38,326 bases of DNA from a virus, in the IMG/VR virus record IMGVR_UViG_3300045950_000204, positions 1 through 38,326 of that record; one strand, given 5' to 3'. This document shows, piece by piece, positions 1-9,484 of this stretch (its first letter is position 1; every line of letters begins with the position of its first letter). Below the pieces are notes generated by a model that searched no databases, was not told the origin of the DNA, and saw only the letters and a list, made by a program, of their open reading frames with translations. The position numbers were made by a program, and so were the translations under genes.

Positions 1-37
1 ATATCTTTGACATAACGCATCCTTAACTCATTCCCTG

Positions 38-89
38 TGTAACTTAACAGGAGGTTTGGTAAAAAGTAACAGAGGTTTGAGAAAAAAGT
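38..89. repeat. Left transposition end with tandem MuA-type sites
   Basis: The end starts TGTAACTTAACAGG at 38. Two consecutive 22-bp direct repeats follow at 46-67 and 68-89, both of the form AACAG(G)AGGTTTG(G/A)(T/G)AAAAA(A)GT. Bases 61-86 form a perfect 26-bp inverted repeat with 38143-38168. Tandem 22-bp sites next to a TG terminus are what a Mu-type transposase end looks like. That MuA binds here is inferred from this arrangement. Confidence 0.85.
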
Positions 90-115
90 AGGGCAAAATG
101 CCCGATTTTGATGAC

Positions 116-177
116 ATTAATTGTCACTTATGATTTTTTATTATAAAAAATTTTTATAGAACATAATTAATTGTCAC
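116..177. repeat. Direct repeat ATTAATTGTCAC and AT palindrome near left end
   Basis: ATTAATTGTCAC occurs at 116-127 and again at 166-177, exactly 50 bp apart. Between them lies the palindrome TATAAAAA-A-TTTTTATA (142-158). A similar AT palindrome sits near the other end at about 37986-38003. The function is unknown; an accessory protein site or terminator is possible. Apart from this and the hairpin at 197-217, I see no gene in bases 90-294. Confidence 0.5.
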
Positions 178-196
178 AGAATACAAACGCAGGAAG

Positions 197-217
197 CCCC
201 GCAATTTATTGCTGGGG
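197..217 (-). terminator. Probable terminator of the tail operon
   Basis: CCCCGCAAT (197-205) can pair with ATTGCTGGGG (208-217) with one bulged base, just downstream of the last leftward tail gene (stop at 295). No long U-tract follows on the minus strand, so this may be a weak or factor-assisted terminator. Confidence 0.45.
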
Positions 218-294
218 AGGAATGCGATTGATACCTCCTTCCCAATGTGATATATTTTATTTTTATTGGCTATTAAAACGCTGTTAAAAGTTTT

Positions 295-1044
295 TTAATC
301 CTCAATATAAAGAATTTCTGTTGCTACGTCTGTAGCATTTGCTCTATGTCTGACTATTAAAGTAGAATCAAACCTAATCGGTAAAAGTGCCGGACATATA
401 AATTTTTTCTGAACCTCATTAATAGGCCCAGATGTACCTGACGAAAATCCGTAGAGGCCCCCTATATTTCCATGTCCTAAAAGAGCATAGCCTGCTGATA
501 ATGCTCCATAAGTTGATGTTTGTAAGGTAATTCCGTCAACGATTATGACTAACTGACTGTTACGAGATGCACTACCCATATTAAACTGAGCAATACCTAA
601 AATCCAACCAGTACTGCTTATATTTAATGCATCTACAAGAGTATCAGTCCCATCTAAAAATATTACCTTTCTTATCCCAAAAAGTTTATTTTGAAAAGAT
701 ATCCCGCCATGTCCTGTGACAAAAGACTTACTAATAATATCTCCAAGTGCTACAGTCTGAGAAAGAAGACAGTTCGTATATTTCTTAATCTGAGGTATTT
801 TTCTTATATCATCTAAGTAACCTGCCCGCGTGTTCGTCCAGATTGTGTTAGAAAGTGCAGTTGAAGAAGGTGCTCGTGAAGTTATAGTTGTATCGAGATT
901 ATCAAGTTTTGTGGCTCTTGTAGATGTGTAACTTGCTCCGTCACAAACATTACCTGTGATGTTTAATTTATCAAGATACCCTGCACGTGTGGCAGTCAAT
1001 CTTGATAATAATGTCTGACAATAACTTAATATTCCTGCTAACAT
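295..1044 (-). CDS. Putative tail fibre / receptor-binding protein
   Basis: A 249-aa protein, last gene of the leftward tail operon, starting at an ATG with a clear AGGAGG site 16 bp downstream of the preceding gene. The N-terminal third has spaced repeats of the type TRAGYLDKL, TRATKLDNL and TRAGYLDDI, which are common in trimeric phage fibre stalks. The remainder (about residues 100-249) is Gly/Ser/Thr-rich with hydrophobic beta-strand patterns and would fit a globular receptor-binding tip. Its position after the J-like tip protein supports a host-recognition role. The family is not named, and the assignment rests on repeats and context. Confidence 0.6.
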   Translation of the reverse strand: MLAGILSYCQTLLSRLTATRAGYLDKLNITGNVCDGASYTSTRATKLDNLDTTITSRAPSSTALSNTIWTNTRAGYLDDIRKIPQIKKYTNCLLSQTVALGDIISKSFVTGHGGISFQNKLFGIRKVIFLDGTDTLVDALNISSTGWILGIAQFNMGSASRNSQLVIIVDGITLQTSTYGALSAGYALLGHGNIGGLYGFSSGTSGPINEVQKKFICPALLPIRFDSTLIVRHRANATDVATEILYIED

Positions 1045-1060
1045 ATCTTACCTCCTATGA

Positions 1061-1396
1061 TTATGATATTGAAATACTCGAACTTACTAATTTACCGGCC
1101 GAGTATGTATGAGTGATTGTAATAGTCTTGCCATACACTGTCCAAGCCTCATTTGTTAAATTATCTTCTGTATATGTGAAAGAAGCTGACCCTTCAATCG
1201 TTCCGCCAAAGGTTAGTGATGTCAATTTATCGCCTGTGTAAGTATACGAGACTGTTGCATTGTGTATCGGAATTATACAAGACAATAGGAATTGGCGTCT
1301 GATATATGCAAAATTCTCTTCTATTTCAGGAAGGTCATCCTGAACCAAATTGGAAACAATTGGTATTCCTACCGTGTATTTTCCATCAGTTGCCAT
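1061..1396 (-). CDS. Small tail-tip/fibre-associated protein
   Basis: A 111-aa protein between the J-like tip protein (4-bp gap) and the putative fibre. The N-terminus (residues 1-35, ending NFAYIRRQF) resembles short helical attachment segments of phage fibre proteins. Residues 45-111 consist of alternating short strands (SYTYTGDKLTSLTFGG, then SFTYTEDNLTNEAWTV), an imperfect beta-hairpin repeat with the pattern Y-T-x-D-x-L-T/V. No catalytic motif is visible. It is probably virion-associated, as baseplate/fibre adaptor or short fibre; specific function unknown. Confidence 0.5.
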   Translation of the reverse strand: MATDGKYTVGIPIVSNLVQDDLPEIEENFAYIRRQFLLSCIIPIHNATVSYTYTGDKLTSLTFGGTIEGSASFTYTEDNLTNEAWTVYGKTITITHTYSAGKLVSSSISIS

Positions 1397-1399
1397 AAT

Positions 1400-4108
1400 T
1401 TAGTAGCCCTCCACTCTCCACTTACAGTTACCGCCCGCAGCATTACCATTCGTATCAAACATCTTTAAATTAAAACTCGTAAGTGTGAGATTATCCGCCA
1501 CCACAATTCTTGCTACGGATGTAAGTGGTGTTAAACTTATTTTTTCTATTGATAAAAATGTAATTGCAAATGTAATAGAGTATGACCCGCCAGCAGGTAC
1601 AGTTACTTGTCCATAATCCTCTTTCGGGTCTGCCTGAATATTTACGTAGACAGGTTCTTTTACGATATACGTTGTATTGTCATTAGTTGAGGAAAATTCA
1701 AATTTTGCCTTAACGTATCTTGCCTGTGCTGAAAAAGCACTCAATGCATTATATTCTGTCCAGTCAACACCATTATTTGAGAGTAAAAGTTTCGGCGTAA
1801 CAGAAGTCGTACCAGTACCTATCTTTGCCCAATCATAATGCAATGTCCAACGACCTGAAATTATCTGTCCAAGATCTATCTGTAATGATGTAATAGAACC
1901 TGAAGTAGGCACAGGTACAATCCACTGTGGATAAGAACTTAGTGGATAAGTTTGTGTAGCATCATTCCATGCCTTTGTAACATTAAATCTTTGAGACCAT
2001 AAATAATTATTACTGGGAAACCCCCAGTCCATATCGAAGTAAACTCTTTCAACAGTTGCATTCGTAACAGAAGCACCATCTAAATCAATATCTCTGTTCT
2101 GTTGAAAACCGAAATATGGATTTAAAGTTACTTCCACATCTACATATTTAGCTGTTTCAGTATAATTCTCTACAGAATCCTTAGCCTTTATGAAATATCG
2201 CCACGTGCCAGACGGACAGTTCTTGTCCATAAAAACAAGTGCATCAATGAATGTAATGAAACCCGCCGTCTCCCACGTATCAGTCGTCTTCCCTCGCCTG
2301 ATTTCATAGCCTGTGATATCAATGTCTTCTGCAGGTCTGGTATTGTTAGCCATTGCCCATTTCAGAATTACCATATCGCCTGCTTCTACTGCTGACAATG
2401 CTGCTCCTGATTTCCAGACAGGTTTTAAATATTTACCTTGCGGGACTATATTTGTTTCAACACCTATGGATTTAATATCCCAGGTTGAAAACGTTATTAC
2501 TTTTATATAATATGTTTTCAGTTCTTCGACAGCCTTAACTTCAAAGGTAGTTCCTGTTGTAATACCAAGCAGGGAATAATTTTCACTACCTTTTTTAGAA
2601 TATACTTCATAGTGTTTTATAAATGGCCAATCCGTAGGTGTAGTCCACGAGGCTTGGATTGTAGAAATCCAAGTGCTATCTTTAAGTTGTTCAAGTTTTT
2701 CAGAGAGACTTAATTTTTCGACATTAGGTGGGGGATCGGAAGGATGTGGTAAATTAGTGTCGGGATAGGTTGGTTCTGTAATTACTTCATCTAAAAAGAA
2801 AGCAGGGTCGTATTCAATACCTACGATACGCCAACTACCGTCAGAAAGTTGTTCGATTTCTGAAACATATAATTTTTTATTCGATAAACCAATACTATGA
2901 GTGATCTCAAACACATCCAGAGGCTGCAAGCCTTTATCATTGTAAGTCTGAAATGAAACAATTAAATCTGCAAGTCTTGAATTGATTAGAAAAGTAGCAA
3001 TTCTCAGACTTTGTGAATAGGATAAACAGCCTGTCAGGTCATAAGTGCCTTCATATATTTCATGGTTATTTGTTGTTATGTTAGGGTCTTCAATGCTTTC
3101 TGAAATCTGATCCCATGTGGTAGGGTTAGTCCACATCCAGTTAACAAGATTTATGATATCAGAGGAACTAAGCGGAGCAATAGACAGGTCCCATATTTCC
3201 GACTCGGCAAATGATGCTACAACTTCTCTTTGTCTACCATATTCAATTTTGAACTTATCATTGTCTATAAGAATTGCACCAATGAAATGTCTCCTTATTG
3301 TTTCAATTACATTTTCAAGTACATCCTCTGAACCAAAATAATAGTTGAATTCAAATCGTTTTTCTTGTTGCGACGTACCGATAATTGTATCACACCAGTT
3401 TGCAGCATTAGAGACAGAATCCCAATTTATTTTTGCTGTAGAAATTCTACAGCCATAGCGTTTATTTGTAAGTATATGTGCGAGATGTAAGGCTGGATTG
3501 GTCGAATATGCAATAAATCCTGTACGGGGGTCGTAGACTTTTACTCCCCTGATTATCGCAAAGATAGTGGGCAAATCCTGTATTTGTTCTGTTTTCGTGA
3601 ATCTGAAATATATATACACAGTGCCAGCAAGTCTGTCATTCCAGTTCGAATCATATTGATTTAGGCTACAGAGAGGCTGTGTCATTGTACCATAATATTT
3701 CTCATGATAAATACTTGTAGAGTAATAAGATATCTCTTTATCATTTACTAAGATTTGTTCATATGCATCAATTTCACCTTCGCAAAATATACATATTACG
3801 TGAAGAACTCCACTTATTACATTGATATAAACGTATTGACCGGGAACCTTTCTTTTGCCGAGGCATAAAGGAACCACATCGCCAGGCTTGGGAAATACTG
3901 TCTCACGTACGCTTTCTTTAGCCTTCGTTCCCGCAGTCTCCGGTTCTTTAGGTTGTGGTTTGTAATAGAATGGATTAAAAATGTTATATCTCGGACCGAC
4001 GAATAAGGTAGGAACGAGCGAGATAGGAGCTGGCCTTCTTGTTCTTAATTCAAAATCTTCAGAAGGGCCTGTTATGAGAGATGATATAGGTGTAGGACGC
4101 ATGGACAT
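1400..4108 (-). CDS. Tail tip protein, lambda J-like host specificity protein
   Basis: A 902-aa protein in the usual place of the siphovirus central tip protein, after the tape measure and two distal-tail proteins. About residues 65-450 match the J/TipJ pattern: a segment beginning KPGDVVPLCLGKRKVPGQ, then GVKVYDPRTG, NPALHLAHILTNKRYGC and the NWCDTI region typical of baseplate-hub folds. Residues from about 460 to 660 carry two fibronectin-III-like modules (ASWTTPTDWPFIKHYEVY; GYEIRRGKTT). The C-terminal 240 residues look like beta-rich binding domains. Its role would be tail-tip assembly and contact with the host surface. Its start overlaps the stop of the upstream gene by one base. Confidence 0.8.
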   Translation of the reverse strand: MSMRPTPISSLITGPSEDFELRTRRPAPISLVPTLFVGPRYNIFNPFYYKPQPKEPETAGTKAKESVRETVFPKPGDVVPLCLGKRKVPGQYVYINVISGVLHVICIFCEGEIDAYEQILVNDKEISYYSTSIYHEKYYGTMTQPLCSLNQYDSNWNDRLAGTVYIYFRFTKTEQIQDLPTIFAIIRGVKVYDPRTGFIAYSTNPALHLAHILTNKRYGCRISTAKINWDSVSNAANWCDTIIGTSQQEKRFEFNYYFGSEDVLENVIETIRRHFIGAILIDNDKFKIEYGRQREVVASFAESEIWDLSIAPLSSSDIINLVNWMWTNPTTWDQISESIEDPNITTNNHEIYEGTYDLTGCLSYSQSLRIATFLINSRLADLIVSFQTYNDKGLQPLDVFEITHSIGLSNKKLYVSEIEQLSDGSWRIVGIEYDPAFFLDEVITEPTYPDTNLPHPSDPPPNVEKLSLSEKLEQLKDSTWISTIQASWTTPTDWPFIKHYEVYSKKGSENYSLLGITTGTTFEVKAVEELKTYYIKVITFSTWDIKSIGVETNIVPQGKYLKPVWKSGAALSAVEAGDMVILKWAMANNTRPAEDIDITGYEIRRGKTTDTWETAGFITFIDALVFMDKNCPSGTWRYFIKAKDSVENYTETAKYVDVEVTLNPYFGFQQNRDIDLDGASVTNATVERVYFDMDWGFPSNNYLWSQRFNVTKAWNDATQTYPLSSYPQWIVPVPTSGSITSLQIDLGQIISGRWTLHYDWAKIGTGTTSVTPKLLLSNNGVDWTEYNALSAFSAQARYVKAKFEFSSTNDNTTYIVKEPVYVNIQADPKEDYGQVTVPAGGSYSITFAITFLSIEKISLTPLTSVARIVVADNLTLTSFNLKMFDTNGNAAGGNCKWRVEGY

Positions 4109-4686
4109 TATTCGCTAACCTCCTGTATAAAAAGTCCAGTTGTATATAATCTGTAAGAAAATACGTCTCTATCCATATAATCATCTTGAAAAATGCATTT
4201 CGGAAAGTATAATTTTGACCTGTAATTTGCTGTAATTACTGCCCCAACTGCCGGTGCTGAAGTAAATGTAATTCTATCTTGTCCATCTGTACCTGTGCCT
4301 GCTGAAAACGTATAATCTACGCCTTCTGTTTTTGTCACTCCATCAACTTTTATGGCTCTATCGCTTGTTTCTTTTGCTTTAAGATTAAATACAGTTTGAA
4401 AGCCGTCACCCGTGCCGATTTTGATATCAGCCCATTTTCTTAGTATTGGGTCAAAAAAAGAAAAAGCTTCCCATATGCCATAACGTGCTATAAAAAATTC
4501 ATAGAGCTGTTTTTCTTCGTCTTCGGTAAGTAAATCCCATTTGAGACTAATTTGGAAAAGCGGAGTTAGTCTTTTTCGCCTTCGTTGTATAAAATCACCA
4601 TCTGTGGGACCAAGTTTAAGAGTATTGTAAACGGGCGTTATAACAATATTAAAAGAAGGCGTTATGTCAGGAAAAATTGCCATCAT
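4108..4686 (-). CDS. Minor tail / distal tail protein
   Basis: A 192-aa protein between the Fe-S-type minor tail protein and the J-like tip protein, overlapping both by a few bases, which indicates translational coupling. Residues 1-90 include the motif FQISLKWDLLTEDEEKQLYEFFIARYG followed by FSFFDP, as in tail proteins of the DUF2460 or lambda M-like type. Residues 95-165 form a short Gly/Thr-rich beta insert (KIGTGDGFQTVFNLKA) that often decorates virion proteins. It is probably a tail-tip ring component. The family assignment is from memory of motif layout. Confidence 0.6.
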   Translation of the reverse strand: MMAIFPDITPSFNIVITPVYNTLKLGPTDGDFIQRRRKRLTPLFQISLKWDLLTEDEEKQLYEFFIARYGIWEAFSFFDPILRKWADIKIGTGDGFQTVFNLKAKETSDRAIKVDGVTKTEGVDYTFSAGTGTDGQDRITFTSAPAVGAVITANYRSKLYFPKCIFQDDYMDRDVFSYRLYTTGLFIQEVSE

Positions 4687-5303
4687 TTAACCTCTATAAT
4701 TGTGTTGCCCCAGACAAATTTTCTGCCTCTTTGAGGTATAAACCTGAATCCCCCAAACCCTGCGGTATTGCCAAGTTCTGTACACCTCTGCCATGTTTTG
4801 TTGCATGAAGTTGCTGCACCAGAATATCCACAATCTTCATCTTTAAATAACCATCCACAGTGTTTTGAAATCCTCCGTCTTGGGCATCGGGACGTCCAAG
4901 GGTTGTGAAACGGCATGGCCGTTATCGTTGCCCAGAGCTCGTCAACCCCGGACCTTCCGTCCACCTTGCCGAAGAAAACTGGCACGGCCTCTATCAGCCC
5001 GCCATCGGCATTGAACCAACCCTCATAGATAGATACTTCTTTTTCTTTTAATAAATTATTCAATACAAGGCTCGATAATGTAAGATTGACGTTGCCTATC
5101 TTGATTGTACAGCCGTCCAAGGGAGATACATCGGAACTTTTTATATTACTTATCTGTAATGGATAAGCTTGATAAGTATTGCCATCGTGTTGTATATCGA
5201 TATTGCTGTCTGTAAAGCAATACGTACCGATTTTCACAAGCAAGAATGTTGTAACACTGCTTTTTTGTTTTTCTGTTAATATCTGTTCACTGTATGATTT
5301 CAT
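4683..5303 (-). CDS. Minor tail protein, lambda L-like / DUF2163-like
   Basis: A 206-aa protein. The C-terminal third has a cysteine pattern (C-P-R-R-R...HCGWLFKDEDCGYSG...SCNKTWQRC, about residues 140-172) followed by NTAGFGGFRFIP. This is characteristic of the siphovirus minor tail protein L/DUF2163 group, and in lambda gpL the cysteines hold an Fe-S cluster. The N-terminal part is beta-rich (YCFTDSNIDIQHDGNTYQAYPL), as in distal tail proteins. It overlaps the tape-measure stop by 4 bp and the next gene by 4 bp. It probably joins tube and tip. Confidence 0.75.
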   Translation of the reverse strand: MKSYSEQILTEKQKSSVTTFLLVKIGTYCFTDSNIDIQHDGNTYQAYPLQISNIKSSDVSPLDGCTIKIGNVNLTLSSLVLNNLLKEKEVSIYEGWFNADGGLIEAVPVFFGKVDGRSGVDELWATITAMPFHNPWTSRCPRRRISKHCGWLFKDEDCGYSGAATSCNKTWQRCTELGNTAGFGGFRFIPQRGRKFVWGNTIIEVK

Positions 5304-8300
5304 CTAATTATTCCTGGTCTTTTTCTAATTTTATAAAGTGCTCTATTTGAACCCTCCTCTGCTGCTATTTCAATGAAAGGAGCTATATCGCCTGAGACAT
5401 TAATGACAACCGGTGAACTGTTCAGATTTGCAATTCCTGCTGCTATAGCTGCAAGGGCTTTGTTGCCCGAAGCGGTTATTACTGCCTCGCCCTCATGTAA
5501 AACTGCGTGATAATTGCTATATGGAACATAATCGAGGCCAAATTGATGTTGAGTGTATTCAGGAGCCCCAGGAATGTTAGCAAAGATAGGACTTTTTGAA
5601 AGATTATTGAGTGAGTCCGTAGCAGCTTCGGCTGCGGCGGAAAGATTATATAATGGCGACCAATTTATCGATTGAATCTGTGTTTTTAGAATATCTACAG
5701 CATCCTGTTGTAGCCCGAGAATTATGTCAATTTTATCCCTTGCCACAGTTTCAAAGTTTGTCCAAAAATCTATAACTGCTTTATTAACCACCTCCTGATA
5801 CGGCTTGATATAAATATCATAAAGTGTTTGAACCTTCGTTGCTTCGATTTCTATTCCATACTGTTTAGCTTTGCTCAGTAAATCCCACAAATCTTGTATT
5901 AATTGTGTATATTCGCCGAACTCCTCTGCTTGTAGCCCCCCAGCTAATAATTCATCGAGTCTTTGTATTGTCCTGTTCCATTGCTCGTTGAAAAATCTTG
6001 CACGTTCTTCGGGAGTCATACCCTGAAGTTCAACGTCCAATAACCATTGCTCAAAACTTGAAACAAGGGAATTGAATTGCTGTATGTAATTCAACAATAC
6101 TTGCCAGGAGCTTTCCATATCTTTAAAAGCAGTAGCCATCTTGGTTGCATCCGTTTCATTTATGAATGTATTTAAAGAGGCTTTGAATTTTGCAAGAAAA
6201 TAGTCCCATTGCTCAGCGGGTTTCATCAGATAAACTCTGAAATCTTCTATAATTTTTCTAATAGTGTTTTTTAGAGTCTCATAGAATTGTTTGATATAAT
6301 TAAGATATTCAAATTCGGCTTGATATCTCTGTTGTATTAGACCTGTAATATTCTCTAATTGTTCTCTATATTCAACGCCTGTAAGACCTGCCAGGCCCGT
6401 AACTGCTTCCCTGATTTGTTTATCTAAATTGTCGAGAGCTTCCTGATAAATGTTAGCATATAAATTTATGTCTTCATAGATTTTGCGTACATCATATTCC
6501 GTGCCTTTTCCAAATCCTTTTATAACTGAGATAGTGTTTAAGAGACTTATTACTGTATCAGCAAGTTCTTCGCCAGATTTCTGAAATTCTTTAAAGTCGA
6601 TGCCTATAACTTTGCCTATCTTATTTATCATGTCCTGAATGAATTCCATTGTTGCTTCTTGAAGTGATTCGCCTTCGTGTAAGTGCTGTGACCATTTTTC
6701 TATATTTAAGATTTTATTTATCTGCTCATCTGAAATTTCCAGTGCTTTTATCCCTTTCAGCATCGTATCGTAGATGGTTTGCATGGCCTTTGCCATTGTA
6801 CCTTCTACCTCATCAGACATATCACCTGATATTCTGATAATGCCTTCTTTAATAGATGCGAAGATTTTGGGAATGTCTTCTTCATCTTCAAATAGTCCTC
6901 CTAAAATACCACCTAATATAGCTCCTCCAATCATTCCAGCAGGGCCTAACCAAGACCCAGCGGCCATTCCTGCTGCAATTGAACCACCTCCAGCAATAGC
7001 ATAACCTCCTAACATCCCGCCTATGCCACCCAATGCACCACCATAACTACCATAACCACCGAACATTGAGCCAATACCATATCCCAATAATCCTGCACCT
7101 AATGTTCCCTGTGCATATGGAAACCAACCACCTTGTGCGGCGGTTGGGAATATGGCAGCACTTCCGCCCCACGCAGGTACTTGAGCACCATACATTGCAG
7201 CTTGACCAAGTAGATTTGTAATCCCGCCATAGCCCATCCCGCCATAGCCCATACCTGGTATCATCTGCCCGATTCCGCCCATTGTTTGCTGCATCATTGT
7301 TACAATCGGCACTACAACTGGCCTTGCAAGTGCCATTGTTATCATTTCTGCAAGCAGACGTGCAAACATTCCCTTGATAGTGTTGCAAAAACTTTTAAAT
7401 CCATCGGCAGCCCTGCCAGAAAGTGTATCTTCAATAAAAGTCGCCATGCTATCAAGTGTACGTTTTGTTAAGCCTTCAAGATCAAAGAAAGATTTCTCAA
7501 ATGCCCTGACGGCTTTCTCGGCGCCAGAGATTGAATACTCTTCTATAATTTCAGCTTTACGTTTTTCTATAAGTTCAGTAATCTCAAGTTCACGTTGTTT
7601 ATATTCTTCATATGATTGTGCTGAAAGAAAATTCAGTCTCATGAGTTCTCGGCGGAATTTATCTTCTTCTCTTAGACGCTTATCGAGTTCCGTCGCCGTC
7701 TTATCTGAAAGCTTCTCCTCAAGTTCTTCCAGCGCTTCATAAACAGTAATTTGTTTATCAATATTATTTTCTATAGCTTTTTTACGATCCTCATCAAACT
7801 GAAGCCACTTTTGCTTTATTTCTTCAATGCCCTCTTCCGTAGCCTTCTCCATTGCCTCCATTGCCTCTTTTTGTTTTTGATAGGCAATTTCTTTGATGAG
7901 TAGCTTTCTAAATGCATCTTCGAGTTTTTTAACTGCATCAGGGCCCAGACTTCCAAATTCTTTTGCCCAATCTTGAGTTAGTTGTCCGAGCTCTACCAGC
8001 TTTGCCTCGATTCCCTCAAGCCCTACAAGCTCCGCTTCTCTTTTGAATTGCTGCAATAAAGAACCGTAAGTCTCCCTTAGTTTCTGTATTTTTTCATCCA
8101 CCTTACCTGTTTCGTCTCCAACTTCGGCCGTTGCTTTTTTGAGTTCCTCAAAGATGCTTATCCAGCGTTTCTTTTGTTCTTCAGACCAAAGCTCTGTAGG
8201 TAGAGTAATAATAGCTTCAGGGAATTCGGGTTTTTCTGGGTACATCAATATTCCTTTTTCTACCGCGAAATCATGAATCTTCTTTAAAAAGTTATATATG

Positions 8301-9244
8301 TCTTGTAAATCATCCCGCATTGCTTTTATACCCGGCTCAACAAGCTCACGCAATTTTGCACGAATATCAATTATTATCCCTGGAAGTTTAGACCCCACTT
8401 CGTATATTATGGCGAATATTTCTGCGAGATCGCTCATTGCTTCCTGAAATTTAGGGTCAGAAACGGTTTCTCTCAGTTTCTTATATGCTTCTGTTTTAGC
8501 CTCAACGATTCTCAGATATGCAGGCTGAAAGGCTTTACCGAACGTGACTTTATAATCATAGATGTGTCTTTGTAAAGAACCCATTTGTTTTGCTGCGGAA
8601 AATAATGATTTTTCGTATATACCCGTATAATTCGCAGCGGCTTCCATGACAGTATTCATCCTACTCTGCATCTTTTCTGCTTCAGTCAGTTCGTTCACAT
8701 TTTTACCGAGCTGTTCTGCTGTCTTTTTATATCCTGCCTCAAATGTTACATTAAGACCAATGTTTCTTAACATTTCCACCTGTGCTGATTGAATTGCATG
8801 TATAAGGCGTTCGAATGCTTCAGAACTATTTATCGAACCGACTACGGCGAGGTCTTGAGCGGCTCGGGCAAGCTTTGATGACTGTGCAAGATCCATGTTA
8901 GATGCCGCCATTCTGGTCAGTATCTGTCTGGATTCTATCGCGGCAATTCCTGTCTTGCGTAAGGTAGCTTCAAAAACCCTCATCTGCTCGGCAGTGTATC
9001 CAGCATTTTGGCCTGCCTGTTGCATTGTGATGCCCAGCATTTCATACTTTCCTGCCATGCGTGTAACATCTACAATGTGGTCTTTAACCTTCATAGCAAG
9101 GAAGCCTACACTAATAGTGCCGAGTACGGGTATTAGAGATGTGAAAGTATTTTTCAGACTGCTAAGGGAACGATTAAGTGAACTAAATGTTCCCTCAGTT
9201 TTATCTACTGCTTCGAATATTAATCTAATTTTCTCGTCTGGCAT
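5300..9244 (-). CDS. Tail tape measure protein
   Basis: At 1314 aa this is the largest gene of the window and sits where the tape measure lies in siphoviruses. Residues 1-300 look like a tape-measure N-terminus (NRSLSSLKNTFTSLIPVLGT, then MAASNMDLAQSSKLARAAQDL). Residues about 350-630 are a long charged coiled coil (EELEEKLSDKTATELDKRLR). Residues about 635-795 form a glycine-rich hydrophobic stretch, probably membrane-inserting at DNA injection. The last 500 residues are again helical. It would set tail length and be ejected with DNA. The ATG has no evident ribosome-binding site, so translation is probably coupled to the frameshifted chaperone gene that overlaps its first 20 bases. Confidence 0.9.
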   Translation of the reverse strand: MPDEKIRLIFEAVDKTEGTFSSLNRSLSSLKNTFTSLIPVLGTISVGFLAMKVKDHIVDVTRMAGKYEMLGITMQQAGQNAGYTAEQMRVFEATLRKTGIAAIESRQILTRMAASNMDLAQSSKLARAAQDLAVVGSINSSEAFERLIHAIQSAQVEMLRNIGLNVTFEAGYKKTAEQLGKNVNELTEAEKMQSRMNTVMEAAANYTGIYEKSLFSAAKQMGSLQRHIYDYKVTFGKAFQPAYLRIVEAKTEAYKKLRETVSDPKFQEAMSDLAEIFAIIYEVGSKLPGIIIDIRAKLRELVEPGIKAMRDDLQDIYNFLKKIHDFAVEKGILMYPEKPEFPEAIITLPTELWSEEQKKRWISIFEELKKATAEVGDETGKVDEKIQKLRETYGSLLQQFKREAELVGLEGIEAKLVELGQLTQDWAKEFGSLGPDAVKKLEDAFRKLLIKEIAYQKQKEAMEAMEKATEEGIEEIKQKWLQFDEDRKKAIENNIDKQITVYEALEELEEKLSDKTATELDKRLREEDKFRRELMRLNFLSAQSYEEYKQRELEITELIEKRKAEIIEEYSISGAEKAVRAFEKSFFDLEGLTKRTLDSMATFIEDTLSGRAADGFKSFCNTIKGMFARLLAEMITMALARPVVVPIVTMMQQTMGGIGQMIPGMGYGGMGYGGITNLLGQAAMYGAQVPAWGGSAAIFPTAAQGGWFPYAQGTLGAGLLGYGIGSMFGGYGSYGGALGGIGGMLGGYAIAGGGSIAAGMAAGSWLGPAGMIGGAILGGILGGLFEDEEDIPKIFASIKEGIIRISGDMSDEVEGTMAKAMQTIYDTMLKGIKALEISDEQINKILNIEKWSQHLHEGESLQEATMEFIQDMINKIGKVIGIDFKEFQKSGEELADTVISLLNTISVIKGFGKGTEYDVRKIYEDINLYANIYQEALDNLDKQIREAVTGLAGLTGVEYREQLENITGLIQQRYQAEFEYLNYIKQFYETLKNTIRKIIEDFRVYLMKPAEQWDYFLAKFKASLNTFINETDATKMATAFKDMESSWQVLLNYIQQFNSLVSSFEQWLLDVELQGMTPEERARFFNEQWNRTIQRLDELLAGGLQAEEFGEYTQLIQDLWDLLSKAKQYGIEIEATKVQTLYDIYIKPYQEVVNKAVIDFWTNFETVARDKIDIILGLQQDAVDILKTQIQSINWSPLYNLSAAAEAATDSLNNLSKSPIFANIPGAPEYTQHQFGLDYVPYSNYHAVLHEGEAVITASGNKALAAIAAGIANLNSSPVVINVSGDIAPFIEIAAEEGSNRALYKIRKRPGIIR

Positions 9245-9484
9245 TTTTATTTATCAATTTGATACTTTGTAAATACTCCTCGTCTGTTTCAGAGGGTGAC
9301 TTTTTTTCTTTTAGACCCAGAAATGCTAAGATACCTTCTCTGAAGAGAAGTTCTCTTTGTCTGTATTTGATATAAGGTTTGGCATCGTCGGGTCCGTATC
9401 CCCAGGTGATATCGTCTCTTTTTGTGATGTCTCCGTCTGCAAGGATGCAGATAAGTTCATCGAGCCAATCTGCTTCTTTTGAAG
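9225..9484 (-). CDS. Chaperone extension by -1 frameshift (GT-like)
   Basis: Reading the minus strand in the -1 frame from about 9484 gives a continuous, protein-like sequence of about 85 residues that ends at the TAG at 9225-9227. It includes ADWLDELICILADGDIT, WGYGPDDAKPY and RQRELLFREGILAFLG. There is no start codon or ribosome site for it, so it must be reached from the upstream frame. The likely slip point is CTT CAA AAG AAG (minus strand; 9473-9484), where an A-AAG slip is possible. The fused product would be about 200 aa, like lambda gpGT, and ends inside the tape-measure start. The exact slip codon is inferred. Confidence 0.75.

Noticed and set aside
1-37. Target-site duplication with the right flank
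   Set aside because: The 5-mers next to the two ends differ; CCTG at 34-37 and 38301-38304 is too short and misplaced.
7033-7388. Open frames on both strands inside the tape measure gene
   Set aside because: They lie over the glycine-rich segment, whose repetitive codons keep other frames open; no ribosome sites.
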